Below are positions 1 to 8,546 of a DNA stretch of 43,581 bases, piece by piece. Numbering within the stretch: the stretch's first letter is position 1; each line of letters starts with the position of its first letter. The position numbers and the translations under genes are program-made. The stretch is from Vibrio ichthyoenteri ATCC 700023 (lineage in GTDB: Bacteria; Pseudomonadota; Gammaproteobacteria; Enterobacterales; Vibrionaceae): contig NZ_AFWF01000200.1 of the NCBI RefSeq assembly GCF_000222605.1, forward strand, positions 1 to 43,581, given 5' to 3'. The notes under the pieces are model-generated. The model did not search any database and was not told where the DNA came from. It saw nothing but the letters and a program-made list of their open reading frames with translations.

Positions 1-598
1 TATATAATGCTCTTTACTGGGTGTTATCACGGTGGTTTATCGACTGATCTCACCCTTAACGCTATTTCACTCGTCGTTATTATTTTCCTTAATGTTGTTA
101 AGCCATGCAGTAAAACTGACGCTTTTCGTCTGAGCTAGTTAGTTTTTACGAATGGAATTAAAGGTTGGATGGCATTGTTTGTGTGAAGTTAATCACTGCT
201 TATTTGCCCTTAATTTGGTTCTAAATTTTACTTATTAACCCGCATTGCAGTGCTATGTGTTTTTTTTGTTAACAAAGCCTAATTCACTAAAATGATTGAT
301 TATGCGCAGAGATTTTAAGGTCATTTAGATAATAATCAGTAGATTGCTAGTAATAGCAGTAAATACTGGTAATTCCTTATGGGTTTTTCTTATCAATAAT
401 TGTATTTTTATGCATTATTGCCATTATTAGTTGCTTAAAATATGCGCAAAACTAAATTTTTCCACTGTAAATGTTGCTTTCGTGTGAATTATTTGCCAAA
501 TTGAACAGCTAATAAATATCAGAACGATATTCTGGTAAATGAATGGATTCAGTTTTTCAGACAGGGCAGAAAGCTGTCAAAGCAGTAGAGGTCTGGTA
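1..598. other. AT-rich upstream region without a gene
   Basis: No convincing coding frame is seen in these bases. The region is AT-rich and holds short inverted repeats, including CAGAA/TTCTG at 520-534 separated by five bases, just upstream of the ABC importer operon. This repeat could be an operator or a 5'-UTR hairpin; nothing in the sequence decides between them. The promoter of the importer operon must lie here, but no pair of -35/-10 boxes stands out. The gene to the left is outside the window. Confidence 0.6.
182..197. promoter_or_regulatory. Candidate CRP (cAMP receptor protein) site
   Basis: The 16 bases read TGTGA-N6-TCACT, matching nine of the ten conserved bases of the CRP consensus TGTGA-N6-TCACA. 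The site lies about 400 bases upstream of the ABC importer start, which is far for activation unless a long leader exists. It might instead serve a gene left of the window. Confidence 0.35.
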
Positions 599-2341
599 AT
601 GTCACTTTTAGAAGTAAAAAACCTGCGTATTGAGTACCCATCGCGTCACGGTGTTCATGCTGCGGTTAAGTCGCTGTCGTTTAATATTGAACGTGGTGAG
701 ATCGTCGGCGTTGTAGGTGAATCGGGTGCTGGTAAATCGACAGTAGGCAATGCCGTTATCGATCTACTTAGTCCTCCTGGAACTATCGCTGATGGTGAGG
801 TGTTTTTAGAGGGCGAAAAAATCTCCGGATTAACTCCGCAGCAAATGCGTCGAGTTCGTGGTTCAAAAATCGGTTTTATCTTTCAAGACCCGATGACCTC
901 GTTAAACCCCTTGTTTACCGTTGAACAGCAAATTAAAGAAACCATTCACGCTAATATGAAGGTTTCCGATGAGGAGGCGTATCAGCGCGCTCTCAATTTA
1001 ATGAATCAAGTCGGCATACCACAGACGGAAAACCGTCTTAAGCAGTATCCCCACCAATTTTCTGGTGGTATGCGCCAGCGTGTGGTGATTGCGATTGCCC
1101 TTGCTGGTGAGCCCGATCTTATCATTGCTGATGAGCCGACGACTGCTTTGGATGTTTCGATCCAAGACCAAATCCTGACGCTGATCCGTGACTTATGCAT
1201 TAAGAACAATGTTGGCTGTATGTTGGTTACCCACGACATGGGCGTGGTCTCTAACGTAACCGATCGTGTTGCTGTTATGTACCGAGGTGATTTAGTTGAG
1301 TTTGGCCCAACGGCTAAAGTGTTGGGTGATCCTGATCATTCTTATACGCGCAGCTTAATCTCTGCTGTACCACGCTCGGACATGAAATTGGATCGCTTCC
1401 CGCTAGTGAGTTACATCGAAGAAGCGTCAGAGCTCCAACCCCTGGATATTAAAAATCACTGGTTAGGCCAAAGCCAAGATCAACGAGATTATCGTGGCGC
1501 TTTGCTGGAAGTGGAAAACGTCAATCTGCGCTTCATCACCAAAGACTCTTTATTTGAAAGCCGTCGAGAATATGTACAAGCCTCGAATAACGTTAGTTTT
1601 GAAGTAAAAGAAGGTGAGACATTTGGCTTAGTGGGTGAATCCGGTTCTGGTAAGTCGACGATTGCTCGTGTTATCGCCGGTCTCTATACGCCCAATTCAG
1701 GACGCGTCACGTTTGAGGGTATTGATCTAACATCACTGCGTTCAGAAAAAGAGCGTCGTCCGATCCGTCGTCAAATGCAGATGGTGTTCCAAAATCCATA
1801 TACCTCGATGAATCCGCGCATGAAAGTGTTCGATATTATCGCCGAGCCGATCCGTTTTCATAAACTCACGCGCAATGAAACAGAAACGCGACAGATCGTT
1901 AACGATCTTTTGGATCACGTTGGTTTGGGCGTTATGGCTGGGGTGAAGTACCCACATGAGTTTTCTGGTGGTCAGCGCCAGCGTATTTCTATCGCTCGTG
2001 CATTGGCAACGCGTCCACGCTTACTTATTTGTGATGAACCGACCTCGGCATTGGATGTATCGGTACAGGCGCAAATTCTTAACTTACTGAAAGATTTACA
2101 AAGTGAGCTCAACCTCACCATGCTGTTTATCAGCCACGACCTACCAGTTATTCGCCAAATGTGCGATCGCGTAGGTGTGATGCAAATGGGGACTCTATTA
2201 GAGGTGGCTCCAACTGAGCAGTTATTCACTCAGCCTCAGCATGCTTACAGCAAACAATTGATTTCATTAATGCCAGAATTTACTGGTTTAAGAGAAGAAG
2301 TAGAAACGGCACAAGCCGCCGATAGCAAAGTCACCGCTTAG
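599..2341 (+). CDS. Peptide-type ABC importer, fused double ATP-binding protein (DppD-DppF type)
   Basis: This is the cytoplasmic ATPase subunit of a peptide/nickel-type (family 5) ABC importer; it hydrolyses ATP to drive uptake. Two complete ATPase domains are fused in one chain of 580 residues, as in GsiA or YejF. The first has a Walker A motif GESGAGKST at residues 40-48 and signature FSGGMRQRV; the second has GESGSGKST and FSGGQRQRI. Both have a DEPT Walker B with the D-loop SALDVS/TALDVS. The start was set at 599 because AGAGG lies seven bases upstream and the protein begins MSLLEVKNLRIEY; an ATG at 539 in the same frame has no such site and adds 20 unrelated residues. It is the first gene of a four-gene operon with binding protein and two permeases. 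The substrate cannot be told from the sequence. Confidence 0.93.
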   Translation: MSLLEVKNLRIEYPSRHGVHAAVKSLSFNIERGEIVGVVGESGAGKSTVGNAVIDLLSPPGTIADGEVFLEGEKISGLTPQQMRRVRGSKIGFIFQDPMTSLNPLFTVEQQIKETIHANMKVSDEEAYQRALNLMNQVGIPQTENRLKQYPHQFSGGMRQRVVIAIALAGEPDLIIADEPTTALDVSIQDQILTLIRDLCIKNNVGCMLVTHDMGVVSNVTDRVAVMYRGDLVEFGPTAKVLGDPDHSYTRSLISAVPRSDMKLDRFPLVSYIEEASELQPLDIKNHWLGQSQDQRDYRGALLEVENVNLRFITKDSLFESRREYVQASNNVSFEVKEGETFGLVGESGSGKSTIARVIAGLYTPNSGRVTFEGIDLTSLRSEKERRPIRRQMQMVFQNPYTSMNPRMKVFDIIAEPIRFHKLTRNETETRQIVNDLLDHVGLGVMAGVKYPHEFSGGQRQRISIARALATRPRLLICDEPTSALDVSVQAQILNLLKDLQSELNLTMLFISHDLPVIRQMCDRVGVMQMGTLLEVAPTEQLFTQPQHAYSKQLISLMPEFTGLREEVETAQAADSKVTA

Positions 2342-2405
2342 CTATCAAATCAAATAGATGCAAACACAACAACTAGGGATTGGATCCCGCATAAGGAGTT
2401 ATGCA

Positions 2406-3959
2406 ATGAAAACCATGAAAAGCAAATTAGCAGTGGCGCTAATGGCTGCAGGTCTAAGCTTTAATGCAATGGCGGCAGATATCAAAGTTGGCTACGCAGC
2501 TGACCCTGTATCGTTAGACCCGCATGAGCAGCTATCTGGCGGTACGCTGCAAATGTCACACATGGTATTTGATCCACTTGTTCGCTTTACTCAAGAGATG
2601 GATTTTGAACCGCGCCTTGCGCAAAGCTGGGAGCGTATTGATGATAAAACCATGCGTTTCAAATTGCGTGAAGGGGTGAAGTTCCATTCAGGTAATGCTT
2701 TGACTGCAGATGATGTGGTTTGGACGTTTGACCGCCTACAAAGCTCGCCAGATTTTAAAGCGATCTTCGACCCGTATGAGAAGATTGTGAAAGTGGACGA
2801 TTACACTTTTGACCTCGTCACCAAAGGTCCATACCCATTGGTACTGCAAACCGCGACTTACATTTTCCCAATGGATAGCAAGTTTTACTCAGGTGACACC
2901 GCCGATGGTAAAGACAAGTCTGAAGTGGTGAAGCACGGTAACTCATTTGCGTCGACCAATGTTTCTGGTACTGGTCCGTTCATCGTGACAGAACGCGAGC
3001 AAGGCGTAAAAGTTGAATTTGAACGCTTTAATGATTACTGGGATACGGCATCAAAAGGTAACGTCGATAAACTGACTTTGGTACCAATCAAAGAAGACGC
3101 GACACGCGTGGCAGCCTTACTTTCTGGTGGGGTGGATATGATTCACCCAGTGGCGCCAAACGACCATAAGCGAGTACAAGAAGCGGAAGGTATTGATCTC
3201 GTCACTCTTCCTGGTACGCGCATTATCTCGTTCCAAATGAACCAAAACAGTAATGAAGCGCTAAAAGACGTACGTGTGCGTCAAGCAATCGTGCACGCGA
3301 TCAACAACGAAGGCATCGTGAAAAAAATCATGAAAGGCTTCGCAACTGCCGCGGGTCAACAAAGCCCTGCGGGTTATGTGGGCCATGATGAATCGTTGGT
3401 TCCACGTTACGATCTGAAAAAAGCGAAACAGCTGATGAAGGAAGCGGGTTACGAAGACGGCTTTGCGTTGAGCATGATTGCACCGAATAACCGTTACGTG
3501 AACGATGCGAAAGTCGCGCAAGCGGCTGCGGCAATGTTGTCGAAAATTGGTATTAAGGTTGACCTGAAAACCATGCCTAAAGCGCAATACTGGCCTGAGT
3601 TTGATCTGTGTGCAGCAGACATGTTGATGATCGGTTGGCACTCAGATACAGAAGATTCGGCGAACCTTAGCGAATTCCTGACTATGACGCGTAATGCGGA
3701 AACTGGCAAAGGCCAATACAACTGTGGCTACTACTCAAATCCTGAAATGGATGCGGTTGTAGAAGCGGCAAACGTAGAAACCGATCCGGCGAAGCGTGCA
3801 GCGATGCTAAAAGGTGTAGAGGCGACGCTGTATAACGATGCGGCGTTTGTTCCACTGCATTGGCAAAGTGAAGCGTGGGGCTCGAAATCTAACGTGAAAG
3901 CGGCAGATATCGTCAACCCAATGGTTATGCCTTACTTTGGCGACTTAGTGGTTGAATAA
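2406..3959 (+). CDS. Periplasmic substrate-binding protein, family 5 (peptide-type ABC importer)
   Basis: This is the extracytoplasmic solute-binding protein that hands substrate to the two downstream permeases. The 517-residue chain has a Sec signal peptide (MKTMKSKLAVALMAAGLSF, cleavage near AMA-A around residue 24), followed by family features such as SLDPHEQ, a LRxGVKFHSG segment and TADDVVWTF. The start was chosen at 2406 because AAGGAG sits eight bases upstream and the signal peptide begins there; a longer frame from 2358 would put 16 non-signal residues in front. It follows the ATPase by about 65 bases and precedes a stem-loop. The family binds di- and oligopeptides, glutathione, opines or nickel; the ligand here is not known. 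Confidence 0.92.
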   Translation: MKTMKSKLAVALMAAGLSFNAMAADIKVGYAADPVSLDPHEQLSGGTLQMSHMVFDPLVRFTQEMDFEPRLAQSWERIDDKTMRFKLREGVKFHSGNALTADDVVWTFDRLQSSPDFKAIFDPYEKIVKVDDYTFDLVTKGPYPLVLQTATYIFPMDSKFYSGDTADGKDKSEVVKHGNSFASTNVSGTGPFIVTEREQGVKVEFERFNDYWDTASKGNVDKLTLVPIKEDATRVAALLSGGVDMIHPVAPNDHKRVQEAEGIDLVTLPGTRIISFQMNQNSNEALKDVRVRQAIVHAINNEGIVKKIMKGFATAAGQQSPAGYVGHDESLVPRYDLKKAKQLMKEAGYEDGFALSMIAPNNRYVNDAKVAQAAAAMLSKIGIKVDLKTMPKAQYWPEFDLCAADMLMIGWHSDTEDSANLSEFLTMTRNAETGKGQYNCGYYSNPEMDAVVEAANVETDPAKRAAMLKGVEATLYNDAAFVPLHWQSEAWGSKSNVKAADIVNPMVMPYFGDLVVE

Positions 3960-3977
3960 TCACACACTGTAGTCATT

Positions 3978-3998
3978 AGGAGGGCATGACGCCCTCCT
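3978..3998 (+). other. Stem-loop between binding-protein and permease genes
   Basis: An eight-base-pair GC-rich stem (GGAGGGC with GCCCTCC plus a flanking A-T pair) has a five-base loop and no run of T after it. It lies 18 bases after the binding-protein stop and 125 bases before the permease start. Such stem-loops after a binding-protein gene often protect the upstream mRNA or thin transcription into the permeases; that role is inferred here. Confidence 0.6.
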
Positions 3999-4122
3999 TA
4001 CTCGACACTCACTCAATTTTGTTTCAGTCGGATTGAGTTGTTTTGCAGACTGAATGTTTACTCTGATTTGTTGGTCGATGAGTACTTCAATTAGAGAACT
4101 ATGGACAGTTAAGGGGCAAGGA

Positions 4123-5100
4123 ATGTTTTCGTTTCTGGTCAAGCGCCTGTATCAGGCACTGATAGTGATGTTTGTGATCAGTTTGGTGGCGTTTGCCATT
4201 CAGGACAATCTGGGTGACCCGCTGCGTGAGCTTGTAGGTCAGTCAGTTTCAGAAGCGGAGCGCCAAGCGCTGCGTGATGAATTAGGCCTAAACGATCCCT
4301 TTATCACAAAATACACTCGCTTTGTTAGCAACGCGCTACAAGGGGATTTAGGTACATCTTACTTTTTCAAGCGACCAGCGGTTGATGTTATTTTAGATAA
4401 GCTGGTAGCAACGTTGGAATTGGTGTTTGGCGCGACACTGATCATCATTTCGTTATCAATCCCGCTCGGGGTTTACTCTGCCATTCATCCTAAGAGTATT
4501 TTTACCAAATTTGTTATGGCGATGAGTAGCGTCGGCATATCGATTCCGGTGTTCTTAACCGCAATCATGCTGATGTATGTCTTCTCTATTGAGCTTGGCT
4601 GGCTGCCCTCCTATGGACGGGGAGAAACTGCCAATGTCCTAGGCTGGGAATCAGGCTTTTTCACCATTGATGGTTTGAGACACCTTATTTTGCCGTGTAT
4701 CGCATTGGCTTCCATTATGTTGCCGTTGTTTATCCGTCTTGTGCGCTCAGAAATGCTGGAAGTGTTGAGTTCGGAATATATTAAATTTGCCAAAGCGAAA
4801 GGTCTAAACCTAAACAAAATCTATTACCAACACGCGTTGAAAAATACCATGCTACCGGTTCTTACCGTCGGTGGGGTACAGATTGGCACCATGGTGGCTT
4901 ATACCATTTTGACAGAAACGGTTTTCCAATGGCCGGGTACCGGTTTTCTTTTCCTCGAAGCGATTAACCGTGTTGATACGCCTCTAATTACCGCTTATGT
5001 CATCTTTGTCGGTTTGATCTTTGTGGTCACCAATACCATCGTTGATTTGCTTTACGGCATTATTAACCCAACGGTTAACTTGACCGGAAAAGGAGCATAG
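4123..5100 (+). CDS. ABC importer permease, DppB type
   Basis: This is an inner-membrane permease of the peptide-type importer, pairing with the next gene to form the channel. The 325-residue protein starts MFSFLVKRLYQALIVMF, the usual DppB/OppB opening with the first membrane segment, followed by a region around LGDPLRELVG and five further membrane segments. The EAA loop that docks with the ATPase is visible as EYIKFAKAKGLN about two-thirds along. The start at 4123 has AAGGGG six bases upstream; an in-frame ATG at 4054 would add 23 residues without a ribosome site or membrane character. The gene ends two bases before the second permease, so the two are probably translated together. Confidence 0.92.
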   Translation: MFSFLVKRLYQALIVMFVISLVAFAIQDNLGDPLRELVGQSVSEAERQALRDELGLNDPFITKYTRFVSNALQGDLGTSYFFKRPAVDVILDKLVATLELVFGATLIIISLSIPLGVYSAIHPKSIFTKFVMAMSSVGISIPVFLTAIMLMYVFSIELGWLPSYGRGETANVLGWESGFFTIDGLRHLILPCIALASIMLPLFIRLVRSEMLEVLSSEYIKFAKAKGLNLNKIYYQHALKNTMLPVLTVGGVQIGTMVAYTILTETVFQWPGTGFLFLEAINRVDTPLITAYVIFVGLIFVVTNTIVDLLYGIINPTVNLTGKGA

Positions 5101-5102
5101 TC

Positions 5103-6059
5103 ATGAGCCAAACGAATATTTCCAATGCTCCTGTTGCAGCACCGTCGGTATGGCAACGTTTTAAAAATTCGGATTTCTTGTACTACTTCAAGCGTGACAA
5201 AGTTGCGATGGCAAGTTTTACCGTCTTTATGATGTTTTTGGTGTTGGCATTAGCAGCGCCGATTTTAGCGCCAACCGATCCCTATAATTTGACCTCGATT
5301 GATATCATGGATTCGGAACTGCCACCGTCATGGATGAAGGATGGTGAAGAGCGTTTTGTTTTAGGTACCGATGAGCAAGGCCGCGATATCTTATCGACTA
5401 TTTTGTACGGTTCTCGCTTATCACTAACGATTGGTTTTTTAGCCGTCGGCCTACAGCTTTTCTTGGGTATTATTATTGGTTTGTCAGCGAGTTACTTTGG
5501 TGGCCGTGTTGATAGCTTCTTGATGCGTTTTGCCGATGTACAGCTCTCGTTTTCAACCATGATGGTGGCGATTATTGTCTCTGCAATTTTCAAAGCCAGT
5601 TTTGGTAGTGATTTCTACAACCAATACGCGGTGATCATGCTGGTGGTGATTATTGGTGTGGCCGAATGGCCGCAGTATGCTCGTACCATTCGCGCTTCAG
5701 TATTGGCAGAGAAGAAGAAAGAGTATGTCGAAGCGGCGCGCGTGATGGGCTTTAAAGCCCCTCGTATCATGTTCCGTCATATTCTGCCGAACTGTTTGTC
5801 ACCGATTTTGGTTATTTCGACAGTACAGGTGGCAAACGCCATTATGTCGGAAGCGGCACTTTCCTTCCTAGGGTTGGGCTTACCGGTTGACCAACCATCC
5901 TTGGGGGCGTTGATTAGCATTGGTTTTAACTACATCTTCTCTGGTGCTTGGTGGATTACTGCCTTCCCGGGCATTGTTTTGGTTACCTTGGTGTTGGTGA
6001 TTAACTTGCTGGGTGACTGGCTACGAGATGTGTTTAACCCGAAAATCTATAAAGGCTAA
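5103..6059 (+). CDS. ABC importer permease, DppC type
   Basis: This is the second inner-membrane permease of the importer. The 318-residue protein has a long soluble N-terminus, a first membrane segment (VAMASFTVFMMFLVLALAAP), the DppC/OppC hallmark LGTDEQGRDILS and the ATPase-docking loop KEYVEAARVMGFKAP. AGGAGC, reaching into the stop codon of the preceding gene, serves as the ribosome site for the ATG at 5103. It is the last gene of the operon and is followed by a strong terminator. The order ATPase, binding protein, permease, permease differs from the common dppABCDF order, where the binding protein comes first. Confidence 0.92.
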   Translation: MSQTNISNAPVAAPSVWQRFKNSDFLYYFKRDKVAMASFTVFMMFLVLALAAPILAPTDPYNLTSIDIMDSELPPSWMKDGEERFVLGTDEQGRDILSTILYGSRLSLTIGFLAVGLQLFLGIIIGLSASYFGGRVDSFLMRFADVQLSFSTMMVAIIVSAIFKASFGSDFYNQYAVIMLVVIIGVAEWPQYARTIRASVLAEKKKEYVEAARVMGFKAPRIMFRHILPNCLSPILVISTVQVANAIMSEAALSFLGLGLPVDQPSLGALISIGFNYIFSGAWWITAFPGIVLVTLVLVINLLGDWLRDVFNPKIYKG

Positions 6060-6086
6060 GTCACTTTAACTTAGCTTCGTGTTACT

Positions 6087-6114
6087 AAGCCGCGCTCTGT
6101 CGCGGCTTTTTTTT
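6087..6114 (+). terminator. Intrinsic terminator of the ABC importer operon
   Basis: AAGCCGCG (6087-6094) pairs with CGCGGCTT (6101-6108) around a six-base loop, followed by an unbroken run of eight T (6107-6114). It lies 28 bases after the last permease gene. Confidence 0.92.
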
Positions 6115-6254
6115 CGCCTATGCTTAATTTTGAAAACTTTGTTTGTGTTAACTAACTTCGAACTTTAGTTGAAATTAGTGTCTGATATGTCACTTCGTAA
6201 AGGTATATCGTTGCCTTTGTATTTGTTGTTGAAGAATAACCACAATAATAAGGA

Positions 6255-6626
6255 ATGAGAGTGAAGCCAGGTAAAACAGGGTTTAGTCGTATTGTGCATG
6301 CCACTGGATATTCCATTCAGGGGTTAAAAGCGGCTTGGCGCAATGAGGCGGCATTCCGCCAAGAGTGTGTTTTATTGATTATTGCCGTGCTTATCGCGAC
6401 TTTTTTACCGGTCAGTACGGTCGAAAAAATATTGTTGGTAGGGAGCGTATCCTTAGTGGTGATTGTTGAGTTACTTAATTCTGCCATTGAAGCGGTGGTG
6501 GATAGAGTGGGCTCTGAATGGCATGAGCTGAGTGGTCGAGCAAAAGATATTGGTTCAGCTGCGGTATTGATTGCTTTGCTATTGGCTGCGTTTACTTGGG
6601 TATCGATTGTGGGAGGTATACTTTGA
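6255..6626 (+). CDS. dgkA: Diacylglycerol kinase
   Basis: DgkA is an inner-membrane kinase that phosphorylates diacylglycerol to phosphatidic acid using ATP, returning the lipid to phospholipid synthesis. The chain of about 123 residues matches the usual 122 of the E. coli enzyme. It shows NEAAFRQE, the catalytic stretch ELLNSAIEAVVDR and ELSGRAKDIGSA, with three membrane segments. The start is open: the ATG at 6255 touches the AAGGA ribosome site (6250-6254), whereas an in-frame GTG at 6261 has six bases of spacing, so GTG 6261 may be the true start. Its stop overlaps the start of eptA. The pairing makes sense because EptA releases diacylglycerol when it takes phosphoethanolamine from phosphatidylethanolamine. 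Confidence 0.95.
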   Translation: MRVKPGKTGFSRIVHATGYSIQGLKAAWRNEAAFRQECVLLIIAVLIATFLPVSTVEKILLVGSVSLVVIVELLNSAIEAVVDRVGSEWHELSGRAKDIGSAAVLIALLLAAFTWVSIVGGIL

Positions 6627-8293
6627 AAAGCTTACTCAATCGTTTTGCGAACCTGTTCCGAACTAAGATGAGTTACGCGAGCTTTACCGTGATACTCGCG
6701 TTTTATTTCGCGGTTGTGCTCAACCTACCTATCTATAAAGAACTGCATCATATTTTTGCTCAGATGGAGAGTGTAAAGCTGGGCTTTATTGTTACCGTTC
6801 CTCTATTTTTCTGGGCGGCATTGACGCTGATTTTTAGTCTGTTTAGCTGGCCTTATATCAGCAAACCTTTCTTTATCATTCTGTTGATTTGCTCGGCGCT
6901 GGTGAGCTATGCCAGTTTTAATTATGGGACGATGTTTGATGCCGATATGATCACCAATATCATGCAAACCGACAGCAGTGAGGCGGGCTCTTATTTGAGT
7001 TTCTATTCCACGGCGTGGGTGGTTGTGTTAGGTATCATCCCAGCTATTTTTGTCATGAGTGTTTCTTTTCAATCAGATTCTTTATTAACACTTATAGGTA
7101 AAAAGTTGTTGTCGATGCTGATGGCAGCAGTCGTTATCATTGCCATCGCCGCTGTGTACTATCAAGACTACGCCTCGGTAGGTCGCAACAATAGCTATTT
7201 AAAGAGAGAGATTGTTCCCACCCAGTTTGTCTACAGTACGTTTAAATACTTCAAACATACCTATTTCACCACGCCAATGCCTTATAAAGAGTTGGGTCTT
7301 GATGCTCATCAGTCACCGCAAGCGTTGGCGATGGCGAAGACAAAACCAACGTTAGTGGTACTGGTGGTTGGAGAAACCGCGCGTTCGCAAAATTATCAAT
7401 TGAATGGCTATCCGCGCCAAACCAATCCATTTACGGCTAAATTGGATGTAATTTCTTATCAAGGTGTGCGTTCATGTGGTACGGCTACCGCGGTTTCTTT
7501 ACCGTGCATGTTCTCAAACCTGACTCATGATAATTACGATCATGACATTGCCAACAATCAAGATAACGTGATTGATATTCTTAAGCGTGCTGGGATTGGT
7601 ATGGTATGGGAGGACGATGATGGTGGTGATAAAGGGGTTGCGAAACATATTGAAAAGCAAATGATGAACCGAACGCGTGTTGATCAGCAATGTGACGGTA
7701 ATACTTGCTACGATATGGTACTGCTAGAGGATTTTGCAAAAAATATTGATAAGCAATCGGGTAATCGGTTACTGGCCATGCACTTAATTGGTAGCCATGG
7801 TCCCACGTATTATAAGCGCTATCCAAAAGAGATGGCCGTGTTTCAGCCAGACTGCCCGCGAGCCGATATTGAAAACTGTACTAATGAGCAGATCGTTAAC
7901 AGCTACGATAATAGTATTCGCTACACCGATTATGTACTGAGCCAAATAATTCAACGTTTAACGGGGTTAGAGGACAAGTACAACACCGCGCTGATTTACC
8001 TTTCGGATCATGGCGAGTCTTTAGGGGAAGATGGTCTCTATTTACATGGTGCGCCGTATGCACTTGCACCTGATTATCAGACCACGGTGCCCTTAATCGT
8101 TTGGATGTCACCGGGCTTTAAGCAATTGAAAACGATTCATTATGATTGTTTGAAACAGCAGGCGGAAAAATCTGGCCACTATTCTCATGATAATCTGTTT
8201 CATTCCTTGCTTGGCATTATGGATGTTGAAACTGAGGTATATCAGTCCGACTTGGATTTATTTGCCCAATGTCGTCAACCTAGCGGGCAATGA
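6623..8293 (+). CDS. eptA: Lipid A phosphoethanolamine transferase
   Basis: EptA moves phosphoethanolamine from phosphatidylethanolamine to lipid A on the periplasmic face, lowering surface charge and sensitivity to cationic peptides. The 556-residue protein has five N-terminal membrane segments (about residues 15-200) and a periplasmic sulfatase-fold domain. The nucleophile lies in GETARSQN (Thr252); other hallmarks are CGTATAVSLPCMFSN, HLIGSHGPTYYKRYP and the metal-binding SDHGESLGEDG. Paired cysteines fit the usual disulfides. The best start is a TTG at 6623, with GGGAGG at 6611-6616 six bases upstream, overlapping the dgkA stop as TTGA; no ATG is in a suitable position. No adjacent two-component system such as carRS is present in the window. 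Family assignment is firm; paralog identity among Vibrio EptA copies is not. Confidence 0.93.
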   Translation: MKSLLNRFANLFRTKMSYASFTVILAFYFAVVLNLPIYKELHHIFAQMESVKLGFIVTVPLFFWAALTLIFSLFSWPYISKPFFIILLICSALVSYASFNYGTMFDADMITNIMQTDSSEAGSYLSFYSTAWVVVLGIIPAIFVMSVSFQSDSLLTLIGKKLLSMLMAAVVIIAIAAVYYQDYASVGRNNSYLKREIVPTQFVYSTFKYFKHTYFTTPMPYKELGLDAHQSPQALAMAKTKPTLVVLVVGETARSQNYQLNGYPRQTNPFTAKLDVISYQGVRSCGTATAVSLPCMFSNLTHDNYDHDIANNQDNVIDILKRAGIGMVWEDDDGGDKGVAKHIEKQMMNRTRVDQQCDGNTCYDMVLLEDFAKNIDKQSGNRLLAMHLIGSHGPTYYKRYPKEMAVFQPDCPRADIENCTNEQIVNSYDNSIRYTDYVLSQIIQRLTGLEDKYNTALIYLSDHGESLGEDGLYLHGAPYALAPDYQTTVPLIVWMSPGFKQLKTIHYDCLKQQAEKSGHYSHDNLFHSLLGIMDVETEVYQSDLDLFAQCRQPSGQ

Positions 8294-8348
8294 AAGTCCA
8301 AAAGGTGATCTAAGCCTAAGATTTACCTATAACAAACTCTCTACACTA

Positions 8349-8378
8349 AGAGCCGTATTAAATTACGGCTCTTTTTTT
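8349..8378 (+). terminator. Intrinsic terminator after dgkA-eptA
   Basis: AGAGCCGTA (8349-8357) pairs with TACGGCTCT (8364-8372) around a six-base loop and is followed by a run of T to 8378. Confidence 0.92.
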
Positions 8379-8546
8379 GCATTCACATTTTCTCAACAGT
8401 AAATCGTCAATAATGGCAATGTTTGTTAGTTTGGGGAGTGCGATCGGATATCAGCAAATTTTTGGTGTTTTATTTTGCTGTATCGGAACCATGCGTCACG
8501 TGTAACCCGCCGTCAAATCAATAACAACTAAGGTCTGTTTACTCTT

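Noticed and set aside
8187-8402. Open frame of 71 codons overlapping the eptA end
   Set aside because: It overlaps eptA in another frame and reads through the eptA terminator.
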